Assembly: GCA_002367375.1 (NCBI GenBank)
Contig: DFBR01000060.1
Span: 1 to 7,516, forward strand
Direction of reading: 5' to 3'
Length of the DNA stretch: 7,516 bases
Source of the DNA: Erythrobacter sp. UBA3075
GTDB lineage: Bacteria; Pseudomonadota; Alphaproteobacteria; Sphingomonadales; Sphingomonadaceae
Part shown: piece after piece, positions 6,579 to 7,516 of the stretch
Layout: each line of letters begins with the position of its first letter
Numbering within the stretch: position 1 is the stretch's first letter
The notes under the pieces: generated by a model
What the model saw: the letters and a program-made list of their open reading frames with translations, nothing else
What the model was told of the DNA's origin: nothing
Databases searched by the model: none
Made by a program: the position numbers and the translations under genes

Positions 6579-6602
6579 AGGGTGCCTTTGGCGCCCTTTT
6601 TT
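6579..6602 (+). terminator. Rho-independent terminator
   Basis: AGGGTGCC (6579-6586), a TTT loop (6587-6589) and GGCGCCCT (6590-6597) form an eight-pair stem with one T-G wobble, followed directly by a T run to 6602. A-T and G-T pairs with GAA at 6576-6578 can lengthen the base of the stem. The T-tract is on the plus strand only, so it ends the 14-codon unit and any read-through from the c-di-GMP gene. It would only weakly stop minus-strand transcription coming from engB. The stretch from 6603 to the end of engB at 6729 shows no gene. Confidence 0.88.
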
Positions 6603-6728
6603 GTTGCCTGAAGCGGACGCACTAAGGGGTGTTGCGTAGGCCAAATGAACATGGCTGCCCGCCGGTCAGCGACGACCTACAGCTATCAGCCTGTTCTCAC
6701 GTCAAGCGTTAAGCCTGAGCGGCGCGCC

Positions 6729-7373
6729 CTATTGGGCGATGTCGAACAGGATGGCTGCACGCAATTCTTCGATGCCCATGCCTTTTTCGGCGCTGGTGAT
6801 ATGGACTTGTGGATAGGCGGCGGGATGCTTGCGTCCCTCTGCCGCAACATCGGCGGCGACTTTTTCCAGCGCACTGGCCTTGATCTTGTCAGCCTTGGTC
6901 AGAACCAGCCGGTATCCGACCGCTGCTTCATCAAGCATGGTCATCATGTCCAAATCCGATTGTTTCAGTCCGTGGCGGCTATCGATCAGCACCATCGTGC
7001 GGCGCAGAGGCACGCGCCCGCGCAGGAAGGTGCGCACCAGCTTGCGCCATTTCTCGACCACTTTGAGCGGTGCCTTGGCAAAGCCATAGCCGGGCATGTC
7101 GACAATACGGAACAGCGTCGGCTCGCCGATCTCGAAGAAATTGAGCTCCTGCGTGCGGCCCGGCGTCACCGATGTGCGGGCAATGCTCTTGCGCCCGGTC
7201 AGCGCATTGATCAGCGAACTTTTGCCGACATTGGACCGGCCGCAAAAGGCGACCTCCGGAAAGTCCGGGTCGGGGATGAATTTCAGCTGCGGTGCGGACA
7301 GCAGAAACTCGACCCGTCCGGAGAACAGGCGCTTGGCCTCTTTCGCCAGCTTTTGTTGTTCCTCTTCAGTCAC
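6729..7373 (-). CDS. engB: Ribosome biogenesis GTP-binding protein EngB/YsxC/YihA
   Basis: This 214-residue cytosolic TRAFAC-class GTPase is needed for late assembly of the 50S ribosomal subunit. The G motifs are complete and in order: G1 GRSNVGKS (residues 45-52), the G2/switch I segment TPGRT (70-74), G3 DMPG (92-95, in DMPGYGFAK), G4 TKAD (159-162) and G5 TSAEKG (193-198). Length and the GYGFAK sequence after G3 are typical of EngB and separate it from Era and Der, which carry further domains. The start is GTG, overlapping the yidC stop in GTGA (7370-7373), so translation is likely coupled to yidC. No other start codon lies before the conserved region, which supports GTG. No convincing terminator was seen directly after its TAG at 6729-6731. 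Confidence 0.96.
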   Translation of the reverse strand: MTEEEQQKLAKEAKRLFSGRVEFLLSAPQLKFIPDPDFPEVAFCGRSNVGKSSLINALTGRKSIARTSVTPGRTQELNFFEIGEPTLFRIVDMPGYGFAKAPLKVVEKWRKLVRTFLRGRVPLRRTMVLIDSRHGLKQSDLDMMTMLDEAAVGYRLVLTKADKIKASALEKVAADVAAEGRKHPAAYPQVHITSAEKGMGIEELRAAILFDIAQ

Positions 7374-7516
7374 CCTTCGGACTTCTCGGCTTCTTTGCGC
7401 GCGGCCTCACGCGTCTTTTCCTCGCGGTCCTTCTCCATCTGCGCCTTCAACTGCGGATTGCGCGAATAGAGATATTTCTGCTGCGCCAGCGTCAGCACGT
7501 TATTGCTGATCCAGTA
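7370..7516 (-). CDS. yidC: Membrane protein insertase YidC, C-terminal part (5' end outside window)
   Basis: Reading the minus strand from 7516, 48 codons end in TGA at 7370-7372. The first residues, YWISNNVLTLAQQKYL, match the end of the last transmembrane helix of YidC/Oxa1, where family members have YW...N.L...QQ. Then comes a charged tail rich in Lys, Glu and Arg (window residues about 23-48: PQLKAQMEKDREEKTREAARKE and beyond), of the kind that contacts the ribosome in some alphaproteobacterial YidC proteins. YidC inserts and folds inner-membrane proteins, alone or with SecYEG. The call rests on this short segment together with the engB neighbour, a common yidC-engB order in alphaproteobacteria. 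Most of the protein lies outside the window. Confidence 0.85.
   Translation of the reverse strand, partial: YWISNNVLTLAQQKYLYSRNPQLKAQMEKDREEKTREAARKEAEKSEG

Noticed and set aside
6447..6644. 65-codon minus-strand frame across the 14-codon unit
   Set aside because: It runs through the terminator hairpin and has no ribosome binding site or motif; the plus-strand signals explain the region better.
6645..7469. Long open frame (274 codons) on the plus strand opposite engB and yidC
   Set aside because: The opposite strand carries EngB with all five G motifs and the YidC C-terminus. The plus frame has no recognisable domain and is the usual antisense by-product of GC-rich codon use.

Overview
The window looks like chromosomal DNA from an alphaproteobacterium, probably of the Sphingomonadales (Erythrobacter-like). 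This is inferred from the GC-rich codon use, the style of the DapE, EngB and Nth proteins, the yidC-engB pair and a CHASE2-EAL signalling protein. No 16S or other taxonomic marker is present, so the assignment is tentative.

Layout. Positions 1-150 hold the 3' end of nth (endonuclease III), including its whole 4Fe-4S cysteine loop. The gene-free stretch 151-404 contains a decayed second copy of the nth tail (about 295-384). It lies directly before a compositionally different orphan gene for a small four-helix membrane protein (405-827). Three genes then run on the minus strand as a tight unit, read from 3924 down to 855: a glutathione S-transferase-family protein, dapE (lysine and diaminopimelate biosynthesis, overlapping the previous gene by ATGA), and a DAACS/SLC1-type symporter predicted to carry acidic amino acids or dicarboxylates. 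A 207-base divergent spacer (3925-4131) separates this unit from a plus-strand gene for a membrane-bound CHASE2-GGDEF(degenerate)-EAL protein, predicted to be a c-di-GMP phosphodiesterase (4132-6450). Behind it lies a tiny self-contained transcription unit: a possible promoter, a strong Shine-Dalgarno, a 14-codon ORF and a clean intrinsic terminator (6453-6602). The right end is minus-strand again: yidC (C-terminal part only) overlapping engB by GTGA.

How the genes relate. Most are housekeeping genes: DNA repair, cell-wall and lysine precursor synthesis, membrane protein insertion, and ribosome assembly. The accessory or less conventional parts are the nth-tail remnant with the orphan membrane gene, which look like a trace of insertion or duplication next to nth, and the 14-residue microprotein unit after the c-di-GMP gene. 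These two places are the best candidates for something undescribed. No IS element, tRNA, CRISPR array or phage gene was seen.
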